The notes beneath the pieces were generated by a model. It was not told the origin of the DNA, ran no database searches, and was given only the letters and a program-made list of their open reading frames with translations. The position numbers and the translations under genes were made by a program. This document shows positions 1 to 12,600 of a stretch of DNA of 64,000 bases, piece after piece (position 1 is the stretch's first letter; every line of letters begins with the position of its first letter). The DNA is taken from positions 1,793,323 through 1,857,322 of the forward strand of contig KL647308.1 of the NCBI GenBank assembly GCA_000727475.1, written 5' to 3'. Source of the DNA: Sarcocystis neurona (Eukaryota > Apicomplexa > Conoidasida > Eucoccidiorida > Sarcocystidae).

Positions 1-1
1 A

Positions 2-1959
2 GCAGGCGAGGGAGGGTCCTTAGGGGAAGAAGCAGCAAGACGCTGCACCGTGAGCCTGAGATTCGCCAACTCTAAGGCAGCTGCTAGGAAAAACATTTCC
101 CTGCGGGGCTGCAGCAAGAAGGCAGCAGCAGCAGAACAAAAGGATGAAGCAGCAAGCGAAGAGGCAGGCGGAGGTCGGGGCGTCCGCAACGACGCAGAAG
201 CAGGAGGAGGAGAAAAAGAGGAAGAAGCAGCAGCAGCAGAGTCCGCGAACCGAAGAAACACTCGGCTGCTGCAGCAGATCCCTCGCAGCTGCCTGTTGCT
301 GGTAGGCGCAGATGAACACGGCGGCAAAGTCGCTCGCGCAGCAGCAGCCTGGTGGCTGGCAAAGCAGCAGCAAATGGCTGCGCAGCAGCCAGCAGCAAGA
401 CACTCCTCAAGCGCAGCAGCAGCAGCAGCGGGAGCAGCAGCGGCAGCGGGGACAGCAGCGGCGATGGGAGGAGCAGCAGCAACGAGAGGCACAGCATCAG
501 AAGGACGAAGAGAAGAAGGAGGAGGAGCGGCAGTAGCAGCAGATATTGCTGCAATGGTACAGACAGCAACAGCTACACGAACGGCAGCAGAAGAAGCACC
601 TGGAGTGGCAGCCGCAGAGGCGTTGGCCGCATCAGCAGCAGCACCAACAGCGGCAGCAGCAGGAACAGCAGAAGCGAGGTTAGCAACAGCAGCTGGAGAA
701 GGCGCAGCGGCAGAAACAGCGATAGCAGCTGTAGGAACATCCAAACGCATTGCTGCAACAGAGGAGCCCATAAGTGTTGAAATGGCAGCAGCAGCACCGA
801 CAGCAGCAGCGACAGCAACGCCGCATGCAGACACAGCAGCGCCTTGTGCGACAAAGCTGAAAGGAGCAACACAGCAGCGACAGCAGCTTTCCGCAGTTCG
901 TGCTGCTGCAGCTCTTCCTGCTCGTGCCGCTGCTGCTGCTGCTCCGCCTCCTGCTGCATCTGCTGCCGCTGCTACTGCAGCACCACCTGCCGCTGCTGCT
1001 GCTGCTCCGCCTCCTGCTGCATCTGCTGCCGCTGCTACTGCAGCACCACCTGCCGCTGCTGCTGCTGCTTCGGGTCATGAAGAAACACCCGCTCGTTTTT
1101 CAAAGCAGCACGTGCAGGAATTCGTGGACCGCATAGCGTCGCACACGCAGCAGCTGCTGCAGCGCATGCACATGCTGCACCCAGCAACTGGTGGCGTGTG
1201 CTTTTTCCGCACAAGCGAAGAGGACGACGGGCTTTATTTCTCGCGTGCACGTGCTTCTGCTGCTGATCCTTCGGCTGGTGCTGCTGTCGCAGGTGCAGCA
1301 GCCACTGCTGGTGCTGCTCGTCGTCCGGCGGTTCCTGCTGCAGTCGTCCCTGCTGCTGCCTCTGCAGTTCCTCGGAGTCAGCACGAAGCTGCTGTGTGGA
1401 CCCTCTGGCGCACGTTAGAGAAACGGGGCTTCATCCGCCGAGGGAGGGCGGCAGCTGTCCCTCCTGCTGCTGCTAGTGCGGGTGCTGCTGGTGGCACTGA
1501 CTGCCGGAGCAGCAGCACTGTTCCTGCCGCGATCCGAACAGAGGGAGAAGAAGAAGAATCGCACGTGTGGGGTGTGGACAGCAGCAGCGGCCGTCAGCAG
1601 CGGCAACAGCAGAACGAAGCAGGGGAGGTCCTGAAGCAGCAGCAGCAGCAGCGTCTGCGAGAGGATGCGCAGCAGGTGCAGCAGCAGCAGCAGCAGCACA
1701 AGGAAAGAGAGCAGGAAGAGGAGAAGAAAGTAGGAGAGGAGAAGATGAAGAAGCCACAGAAGGACACGGGGCCCTTTGCATTGCTTTCAACGATCGCGCA
1801 GCAGGAGCCTGAGGAGGAGGAGCAGCAGCAGCAGGAGGCGGAAGTGGTGGTGGAACCGCAGCAGATACAGGAGGATCCAGAGAAGGAGACGGAAGAAGGA
1901 AACGAAGAAGAGGAGTTTTTTTATTTTCGTCTGGCCGATTGCAAAGAAATGCTGCTCGA
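2..1959 (+). CDS. MetRS exon A (open at window start)
   Basis: The frame is open from base 2, so the exon begins before the window. It codes the second half of the nucleotide-binding fold. GADEHGGKV (about 305-340) is followed by roughly 250 residues of Ala-rich sequence, then helices at about 1090-1190 (RFSKQHVQEFVDRI), FFRTSEED (about 1200), a second Ala-rich insert, and HEAAVWTLWRTLEKRGFI (about 1380-1435). A third Ala/Gln/Glu insert stands where the connective-peptide region normally lies. EEFFYFRLADCKEMLLE closes the exon. The donor reads CTC-GA|GTAAGC and the in-frame stop at 1961-1963 belongs to the intron. GA plus T of exon B gives Asp, continuing to LLDFYRKHPKF, the expected family sequence. 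Confidence 0.85.
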
Positions 1960-4900
1960 GTAAGCGACAAGTTGATAAGAAGTTTTTCAAGCTCGTGATA
2001 ATGCCACCAGAGGACGGTATTATTGCAGCTGCCTCAGCCGTCGCGCACGCATGCATCACACAACGCAGGGGATGTCTCTCTTTCTCTGCCGAAGAACAAC
2101 AGACATTTGTGCGCACAGGAGAGGAGAGTAAATTTCTTTGAGTCTCCTGCAGGGATCATCCCTTTCTATGCTGCTGTTCTTGCATGCGCTTCTCCACTAT
2201 CGAAAATTCTCTCACATACATATATATGGGGAAGTCTCTGTGTATCTGTATATATACGTATATATTATATATATGTGTGGAGAATGTTTTCTCTCTGTCT
2301 GGACACATATATATATGTAAATGCATGTGTTTGCGCATGCCGGTCTTAATTATCCTTATATACACTTCTGCACTATGGGATACTCTCTCTGTCTATATAT
2401 ATATATATATACGTGTATGTATACAGAGAAGTCTGTCTTTCTCTCTCTATATATTATTTTTTTCTATACACGTACATATATATATACACGTATATTCTCT
2501 CTTTCTCTATCTCTCTATACACATATGTATATATATATCTGTATATCTATATATGTATATATATATATATGTGAAGAGCTCTATCTTCCTCTTCCTCTTT
2601 GTCTCTCTACATAGAAATATATATATGAAGGATTCTCTCTATTTATCTCTCTTTATATATATAGGTGTCTGTATACACATATATATATATATATATATAA
2701 ATTCTCTCTGTGTCTGACACCTCTATATATGTGCGTATATATATATATGTATGTATGGAAAATTCTCTCTATAGATATGTGCACATACATGTGTATATAT
2801 GTATATGGAGAGCTCTCCCTATCTCTGTCTATCTCTCTATATACATGTATATATGTATGTGTGTGCTTCCTTCTTTGTTCATTCCTTTTCTTTTTTTCTT
2901 ATGAACATGTGTGTATTGTTTTCTTCCTCTGTCTCTTTATATATGAACGCACTGCCTCCTGCAGCGCACGCGAACATTTAGGTGTATGTACACCAGAGAT
3001 ACGTCCCTACCAACTCGCACGTACATGTCTGCATTAGAGAAAGAAAGAGACACACGTGTATATATAGAAAAAGAGAGGGAGCTAAATATATATATATATA
3101 TGTGTAGATAGGTGGATATAGAGAGATAGATATGAATAGATAGATAAATACATATATATATATATATTGTGAGGGCCCTTATGTTCAGACATATCACCTA
3201 TGAACAGAAAAACGTCCTGCTGTACAGAAGCGAAGTTCTTTCTCTTCTTATATATATATGCATCTGTATGGAGGATCACACACACACACACATACATACA
3301 TTCATACGTATATGTGTGTAGATGGATTTCTTTATTGATGAGGTGAGAGACATTTATACCAGCGTGAGGAGGTGTTTTTGGCGCAGAAGCAATACAGGAG
3401 GAATACGTGCGTCTGCGTAGACGTGTGTAGATCTCTGGGTGTGGATACTTCCCTTTTTCTTCTCTTCGCTTCCGTCGATGTTCGTGTCTCTTCCGTGGAA
3501 GGGATGAGAATTCGCTCGAGTGCAGAGACACGCGTAGAAGCTGCATGCGGAAATTTATGAGTTGCTGGGCAGCGGGGCTCCTGCAGTCAGCCGCCTGCCC
3601 ACGCGTGGCCGAAGACGCCTGTGCAACGGAGTGGGGGAGGGCGGAAGATGAAGGAGGACGCCTGGGGACGCACAGATAGACGCGCACACCGGGGTGTGTC
3701 CTGCGGTGTACGTACACCTCACGCGAGCAGTAGATTCCAAGTGTACAGACACCGCGCGCGCGCGGGAGTCTACTTTGCGCAGCCTGACTTGGGTGTTTGT
3801 TCACGCGTTCTTCGTTCGCAGAAAAAGGCCTGTGGACGGTTTATCTTCTTCTATGGAATTCCTGTGTGTATGGGCGCCTCTGCCCTGGTGTACGTACACT
3901 GCAGCTGCACTCATCGCGTGTCCGCCCGTGTGTTGCGAAGATCATGTCAAGCCTCTGCGATCTTTTTCGTGCGCGTCTACGCTGCCCGTCTTTTCTCTTC
4001 GCTTCCTCTTATAGGTGTAGTCTTTGTTCAGCTACGCACACGCCTGCTACAGGAAAAATGCTGTGGTCTGGTGTACGTACACCTGTTGACCCAATAGTGA
4101 CACCAGTACCAGCCCTCTCGTGTATTTGTTGTGCGATGTCTTCAGCTTCTTTGCTGCTGTCTCTGCTTTAGCTGCTTCTGCTGTTGCTGCTTGTGCTGCT
4201 GGGGTCCGCCTTGCTGCTGCTGCTGCTGTCCCTGCTGGTGGTGCTGCTGCCCCGACTGTTGCTGCTGCTGTCCGTACTACTGCTGGTGCTGCTGTCCGCT
4301 CTGCTGCTGCGCATGTCCCTGCGGCTGCTGCTTCTTGTAGTTTCTACCGGAAGCATCCGAAGTTCATCACGCCCCAGAGTTGCCTGCGAGAAGTGCAGAC
4401 ATTCGTTCAGGAGGGAAAACTCAGAGATGTTGCCATCTCACGCCCGGCTGAGGCCTACAGTCTTCGCAGTCTGTGTGCCTCTTCTCCGCGTGCTGCCGCA
4501 CCTCTCGACTCAGCAGCAGCAGCAACAGCGGCCCTAGGAGCAGGCGCAGCAGCACGGGGAACGGCGAGCCAGGACGTCGTAGCAGCAGCACAAGGGAGGA
4601 GCAGCGGAAAAGAGAAAGCAGCGGGTGCGGGGGAAGAAGCTGCAACGGGCAGTCAAAAAGACAGCGTTGCAAGTTCTTCACCAATCGCACAGAGGGTCGA
4701 CGGATCTTCAGAAGCAGCAGCAGCAGCAGCAGGCGTCGGGCCAGCAGCAGCAGAACAGGGAGGGGAGACGGAACAGCCACGCGGGCCTTTCGGGCTCGCA
4801 GAAAGCAGCGACGACGTGTGGGGTTTGCGCGTCCCACCGGAAGTAGATCTTTTTCCCTGGCAAGAAGCCGATGAAAAAGCAGCGCAGTGTCTGCTTCCCT

Positions 4901-7900
4901 GCGCTGGCGCGGCTTCTGCCGTCAGCGAAAAGCAGATATCGCGTACTGACAGGGAAGCAGGCAGCAGCAGCCACAGCAGGGAGAGCATCACCAGCAGCAA
5001 GAGAGACAGCAGCAGCAACTCCAGCAACGACAGCAACATGACCAGCAGCAGCACCGGCAGCAGAGGCAGCCCAGGCAGCAGGAGCGACAACAGCAGCAGC
5101 AGCAGTATTACCCGCTGCAGGAGGCATGCAGTATATGTGTGGTTCGAAGCGTTGGTAGGGTACCTAACAGCAGCGGGCTACCCCGACGTTCGTTCTCCTC
5201 GCTTCAAGAAGATGTGGTACGTATTGCTGCTGCTTCTTCTATCCGCCCATTAGGTTCTTCTTCTGGTACTTCTTCTCGCTGCTGCTTCTGTATCCTCTCC
5301 CAACTTCCCATCTGCCGTCCCACACACGCGCTGTTGCTGCAGCTGCTTGACCTCGCCATCCCAGTTCCTCGTGTTTTCCCGACGCCGCTGCCTCAACTCG
5401 CGTCTCTACGAGCGGTCTCCCACGCTGCTGCAGCTGCTCCCTGGCGGCTGCTGCTGCTCGCTGCCGGTAGTATCCGTCCCGTAGTGCTGCTGCTGCTGCT
5501 TCTCGCTGCTGCTTCTTGCTGTTGGTAGTCTTCGGGTGTCGCTGCCGCTGCTGCCGCTGTTTTTCGCTGCTGGCAGTCTTCGGCTGCTGCTGTCGTTGCT
5601 GCTGCCCTACTGCTGCTGCTTCTTCGTCCTCCTCTTTTTCTTTGTCTGCAGGAACTGTGACGTGTGCGTATATCGCCGTCCAACTCCGGTGTACATACAC
5701 CTAACTTTGACAAGACACGCAGATTTCTCTGGCTTTGAAAACTTGATCCAACTTCATTCTCCTCTAAATAGAAAGTGCCCATATATATGCGTATATGTCC
5801 ACATGTATATATATATATATGTGTGTGTCTACGTAAGTATACATGTGCCACTGTTGCAGACGAGGCTTCACATATATATACATATCTCCGTAGCAATACA
5901 TGTAGAATTCTCTCCTTATAAACCAACACATGCAAATTTATATCCTCCCTCTAAATGAATTGTACACACGTACATATATATATGTAATGAGAGAGGGGAA
6001 GAGAAAAACCCAGGGAAGCCTATATATATATATATATATATGCAGACGTGCTACGTTGTACATATATGTGTACGTAGTAGGGTCGCCTTGCAAAGGATAC
6101 GTCACACATACATATGTGTATATCTGCTTATATATAGAGAGAGACGGAGGGAGACATACCTATATATATATATATTTGTATAGATATACGTGGTGAGTTG
6201 TACACATATGTATATATGTGTACCTCTGTGTATGTGTATGTGTGTATATATATGGAGAATATATATATGTGTGTATATATAGACGTGTATGTCCATTCCG
6301 GGGTGCAGCAGCCCTATTCTTCGCCAGCCACATGCCTACGACGTCTATGCTTGGCTGCTGGGGGAGCCTGCAGCCATGTCTGTAGGGAATATATATACGC
6401 GTACGTGTGTCTCCTATATATTTGCCGAAGAAGAGGAGCTCATCGTAAAGCCTACAGCAAACGAATACATATAGAAGTGTATACTTTCTTGCGGCGAATC
6501 GAGGTACATGTGTGCTGCTCTACTTGTGGCAGCTGCAGCAGCGCCCCTTTAACACACATGTGTGTGGGTGTGTGTGCTTCTCTGCTGTTGGAGTTACGGA
6601 GACCTGCAGCAGCGCCTCTGAAGAAAGTATACGCATTTGTGAATATGCGCGTGTGTTTCTCGATTACGTACTTTCGAGAACTTCGCTTGCAGCAGCACCT
6701 AGGAAAGTGCGTGTATATACACACTCACGTATGGACGCTTCCCTATTGATAGACGCGCGTGAACACTTGTGGGGGGCAGCCCCGAGGCAGGACAGGAGTA
6801 CATATTCTTCTCTGTGCAGATCCATTCCCTAGGACTTGCCCACCAGGAATGTGTGTGAAATGCACATGTGTGTCCCGTCTCCCCCCGAAGAGAGTCCAAA
6901 CCCACTGCAAACTGCCCTCGACGTGTATGTGTAGAGATACAGAGAGATAGAGAGAGCGCATGATTTATTTGTACGTCCCGGACCTAGTCCGGTAAATGTA
7001 TATTTTCCTCTTCAAAAGGATAAATCTCTTCGCCAGGAGACACCCCTTCCCCTGGTGCTGCTCGCAAGGGGCTAAAATTGCGACAGCCAGCATTTCCTGG
7101 GCTTCTCACGCATGCATCCCCTACACAAACAGTCCACGCCACATCAACATATACATGTGTCTATATATGTGTATATGTATACCTGTGTCCACTTATATAT
7201 ACATATATATGCGTATATATATATGTATGTCCAGACACACATGTGTAATAGAAGCAGTGACCATACATATATACATCAATATATACGCCTACATATATAT
7301 ACATGTGTGTGTACGCCTATGTTTATTTACATATATATACGTATATATGTGAGCGTATACATATGTGTGTATAGACACACGTGTCCAGGTAGAAGCGGTG
7401 AATGTACATACAAACATCAATATATATATCTACATATATATATATGTGTACACGTATGTCCCTATATATATATGCGTATACGTGTGTGTCTACAGGCACA
7501 TACATGTACATAGAAACAGTAAAATATACATGTATGCATCAAAGTATACACCCATATACATATATGTGTAGACATACGTGGAAATGTGTCCCCTCATATA
7601 TATGTGTATATGGAGATATATTTGTATGTATTGGTTCTCACCGGCCAAACACTCGTTTATATATGTTTGTATAAATAGAGGCACGTTTGGTGAAACAGCA
7701 AATGACATTTTTCTTTACATTAATAGATACCCAAAAATATATACAAAGACAGAGAGACAGGTATACGTATATATATTATATACTTGTACTTCGTTCAAAT
7801 ATACAGAGAGATAAAGAGACATATATATTGTATACATACGTGTACAGATAGATAGATATACAGATATATAGATATACATATACATGCGGATATATATATA

Positions 7901-9591
7901 TACTTCGTATGTACCGAAATATATATATGTATATGTATGTTTGTGTACTCCGCTCAGATACATATATATATATATATATGTATTTATGCATGTGTACTTC
8001 GTATAGATACCCCAATACCCCAGAAAATATACATATGTGTATATAAGGTGTGTACTTTGTTCAAGTAGGTATATATGTGTGCTTCGTTCAAGCATCCATA
8101 CTTACGTATACGTACTTGGTAGATACCCAAGTGTATATGTATACTATATTGCTCATATATAGATATAGATAAATATGGAGGGAGAAGTAGAGAGGGGACG
8201 CGTCGTGGGTCCAGCTACATCGGTGGGTGGGTGGGTGGCTACAGAGGGACAAGTAAAGCAGGAGGGGCATACGCGCCTTTGCATGTTTGTACTTCGTTGA
8301 GGAATTCCTTTTCAACAGGCCACCGGCGTTGCAGATACTTGGCAAAGACATCCTGCGTTTCCACGCCGTCCTCTTCCCTGCAATTTTGATCGCTGCTGCG
8401 CTGCCCCTGCCTCGCAAGCTCCTGGTGCATGGCTGGCTGGTGGACCGCAGCAGCAGCAGCAAACTCTCCAAGACTGCCTCTGCGCGGCCTCCTGCTTCGC
8501 GCCTTCCGCTGCAGCAGCAGCAGCAGCCGAAGGGCCAGGGGGCTGCAGCAGCTGCCGAAAAAGACTGCAGCAGCGCCGCACCAAAGCCGAGCACCAGTCG
8601 ACGCAAAGAAGCCCACCACAACAACAGCAGCACCGAGACGAGCAACAGCAGCAGCAGCACGACCAGCAGCCCTACGAGCAGCAGCAGCAGCACAAGCAGC
8701 AGCAGCAGCACAAGCAGCAGCAGCAGCACGAGTAGCAGCAGTAGGGAGGAGAGACTGGACACTGCGACTTCGGCGAAGGACGAAGACAAAGGGGCCGGGG
8801 CGAATATTTTGACGGAGGCGTTGGAGGCGAGTCTCAGCCGCTACGGCGCTGACACGGCAAGTCTTCCTTGGGTGGCTCTCGTGCTCCTATCTTCACCTTC
8901 ATAAATTTGCAGGCCTGCATGCCTTTGTCAAGGCATTATTTCTGTCTTTGTGCGTGTATGTGTATGTGTGTGTGTGTGTACGTGTGTGTGTATATATGTC
9001 AATAGAGAGGACTGCATGCATGCGTTTTCCTACGTGCGTTTACACAGGCGGCCCTTGCAAGGACAAATCCCCGATGAATAGTCACGTTCGTACACGCGTC
9101 TCCACGTTCTAGGCGGGGTATCCTTCCTCTCCCACAGATGCATTTGCTTCTCTACATTTATAGATATACGTAGATGTACACATATGTATGTCTATGTGTA
9201 TGGGGAGATGTCGCCAGCCGACGTGTGTGTATGAATCAGTACCCCACACGTACAAAGAAAGGGAAAGGTAGTACAGAAAGGATAAGAAAGAGAGGGAAAA
9301 GAGAAGGAAAAAGAGAAAAAATGCGAAGAGAGAAAAGGGAAGGAGGAAAAGAGGGGGAACGGAACAAGCAGATATATGTATGTATGTGTGTTGCGTGAGT
9401 GTACGTAAACAAACAAGACGAAAGCAAGAGAAGAGGAAAAAAATCATATATAGAGAGAAAGCACAAAGACGAAAGATAGAAAACGAGAGAAATACAGAAA
9501 GAGGGAGGAAAAAAAAAATATATATATTATGTGAAGGTGGTACGTATACGTGCGACTGAGGCTCAGACACGTTTGTATGTACAACTGCGGG

Positions 9592-9624
<33 letters not shown>

Positions 9625-12600
9625 GTGTACGTACACCCCAGAGAGACGCAGCCCCCCTGTTATTCTGCGTGTCTCCCCCTCCCTTCTGTACGAAAACATG
9701 GAATCGTATGTGCAACGCGGCGGGGCTTCACAGCCCTGCAACCCGCCGCTGCCTCGCGTTGTTTATTCGTCGACTCTTCCTCGACTTCGTCTTCGTCTTC
9801 TTCGTCCGCCTGCAAATGCAAACCTGCTTGCGGTGTACGTACACGCCTCGCCTGCTGCTGCTGTATCTCCGCGTGCTGCTGGGCTCCCGCTGCTGGGGGC
9901 TCTTCCCCTCCTTCGTCTACTGAGTTCCTTCCTGCGGCGCCTGCTCCTCAAGTTCGTGCTGCCCCGTCTTCTGCTGCTGCTGCATCTTCTCCTGCCGCTG
10001 CTGTCGGTGTCGCTCCTGCTGCTGTTGCTGCTGCTGTTGCTGCTGCTGTTGCTGCTGCTGTTGCCATCTCTGTTCCCGCCATTGCTGCTGCTGCTGCAAC
10101 TGCACGTGGTGGTGGTGGTGGGGTTGCTGTCGCATTTGCTGCTGCGAGTGGTGGAAGTTTGCTTCTGTGAACTTTGCTGGGTGGGGTGCTGCAGCTTCGT
10201 TTTTTTCTTCTGCATGTGAAGGCTCCGGGGAAGGACCTCGTGGTCGATAGCTCGCTGCTGCGGGCAGCGCCGCCTTCCACGCAGGCGTCTGTCAGGATTT
10301 CATCACCGGCAGGGGCGGCGGCAGCACCAGGCGCGGTAGGAGAAGGAAGAGCAGCAGGACCAGCAGCAGCAGAACGTCGCGCCGCAGCCGCGACAACAAG
10401 AATCGCAGCAGCAACAGCGGGAGCAGCAACAGCAGCAGCAGCAAAGACATCCTCCCTAAGGCGTCGTCTTGCTACTGCTGCAGCCGCGCCTGTTGCTGCT
10501 GCCTGTGCAGAAGCACCTGATGCTGCCGCATTACGGTCGAGAAAAGAAACGCGTTTTGGTTCACCGCCGGCCTCGCATTCGACAAACAGCAGGAAGGCCG
10601 GCGACAGCAGCACCAACAGCGGCAGCGGCACGCACAGCAGTAGAAGCAGCCGTCTCGCCAGTAGCAGTAGCGACAGCAGGAACAGCAGCAGCAGCAGCGA
10701 GGTCAGCGGCAAGAGCGGCACGGCTACTAGCAGCATCAGTTGTCCGCTCAGCAGCAGCGACGACAGCAACAGCAGCGGTGACAGCAGCAGCAGCAGCAAT
10801 GGCAGCACCAGCAATGGCAGCACCAGCAGCAGCAGTGGCAACACCAGCAGCGGCAATGGCAGCAGCAAAAATTGGAGCAGTAAAATTGATATGCGCAGTG
10901 GGAGTTTGCAAGAAACGAGACTCCTGCTGCGGCACAGCGTCGGTAACCTTTACTACCGGGTTGCAACGCTGCTTCATAAAGCTGCTGCTTCAGGTGGACG
11001 GGAGGACGGCTGGCTGCCGGCGTGCCCGTCCTGGCTGCTGCACCGATTGTTGCATGCAACTCCAGCAGCAGCGCAACAGACACCGGCAGCAGCAGAAACA
11101 GCGGCAGGAACTCGTCGAAGGTCTGCAACAGCAGCGCCGCGTGCGCACGGGGAAGCAGCGGCAGTGGCGCGTTCGGAAGCAGCGGCAGTGGCGCGTTCGG
11201 AAGAAGAAGGAACATGTGAAGCAACCGATATCTCAGGGGCACCAGCAGCGGCAGCAGCTGCTGCTGCTGCAGTCGGTACGCGAGGTGCAGCAAAAGCAGG
11301 AGAGCGCATTCCTACAACAGCAACAGCAGCAGCAATCCCTTTGCAGAGGAATACTGCTGAAGATGTCAAACGCCCAGAAGCTGCAGAAGGCGAAGAAGAC
11401 AAAACGTCAATAGAAACTCCTGGGCTAGAAGAAAAAGCGCGCGCCCTGCCAGCAGCAGAAGCAGCCGCAGCAGCAGCAGAAGAAGACGCAGCGGCAGCAG
11501 AAGAAGGCGCAGCAGCAGCAGAAGAAGACGCAGCAGCAGCAGAAGAAGACGCAGCAGCAGCAGCGGTAGCAACAGCAGGAGCAACAGAGGCAGTAGTAGC
11601 AAGGTCTGCGGAGGTTGAAGCAGCGGCGTCGGGGGCGCACGCAGCTTTCCGAGGTGAAAGTCGCTGCGTATCTTCGCGAGGAAGTGCAGCGGCACCGCCG
11701 ATTTCAACGCGCGTGGACGCACTCCTCGAACCTCCGTCCGAATTCATGCAACAACAGCTGCTGCAGCAGACAGTTGAGAAAAAGGCGCGGCAAAAACTGT
11801 GGAAGGAAGAGCGAGAGAAGGTGCCGAAGCAGGAACAGCAAGGAATGCAACAGCACGAGGCCTGGCGAGAGTTGCAGCTGCAGCAGCAGATGCAAGAGGA
11901 ACAGAAGGAAAAAGGTTTGGACGGGGACGGAAAGGAAGCAGCTGCAGGACGGGATACAGAAGCGCAAGTGCAGGAGAGCTGCTGGCGTCTGCTGCAGCAG
12001 GTCGCGAGGCTTTGCCAAGTGGCTGACCAGGCCATGCAGCAGCAGCAGGTGCACGTCTACACACGCGCAATTTTGAAGATGACTGCAGCAGCAAACTCTT
12101 TCCTCGAAGAAACAGTAAGTCACCTGCATGCATGCGCCTGCCTGAGCGGCGTCTTGCTTGCTTCTCAGTTGTCGCGTGCACGACGTGTGGAACAGCAGAC
12201 TGCAGCAGCCTGCAGCAGCAGCAAAATTCAGGCCAGGCCTAGTGCAGCAGCAGCTCTCTTTCTACACCTGTACGCGTAAAACTCGCAGTAGCAGCACCTT
12301 CCAGGGGACTACATATATAGAGATATATATATACACCTATATGTATATGAGCGTATCAAGTTTATAGCCACGTACGTAAAAATTAGTACACATATATATA
12401 TATATATATACATACATACATATATAGAGAGAGAGAGATACAGAAAGAGACACACAGATATATATATATATATACACGTAGGTAGATGGATAAACAGATA
12501 TACGAAAGTCCACACATGCATATAGATATATATATATATACATATATATATATGTGTCTATGCGCATTTCAAGTCTATATAAAGGCAACCACGTACGTAG

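Noticed and set aside
2184..2904. Long + strand ORFs rich in Ile/Tyr/Ser
   Set aside because: They are translations of TA and CT microsatellites inside MetRS intron A; the same effect recurs at 7,100-8,100 and 12,300-12,800.
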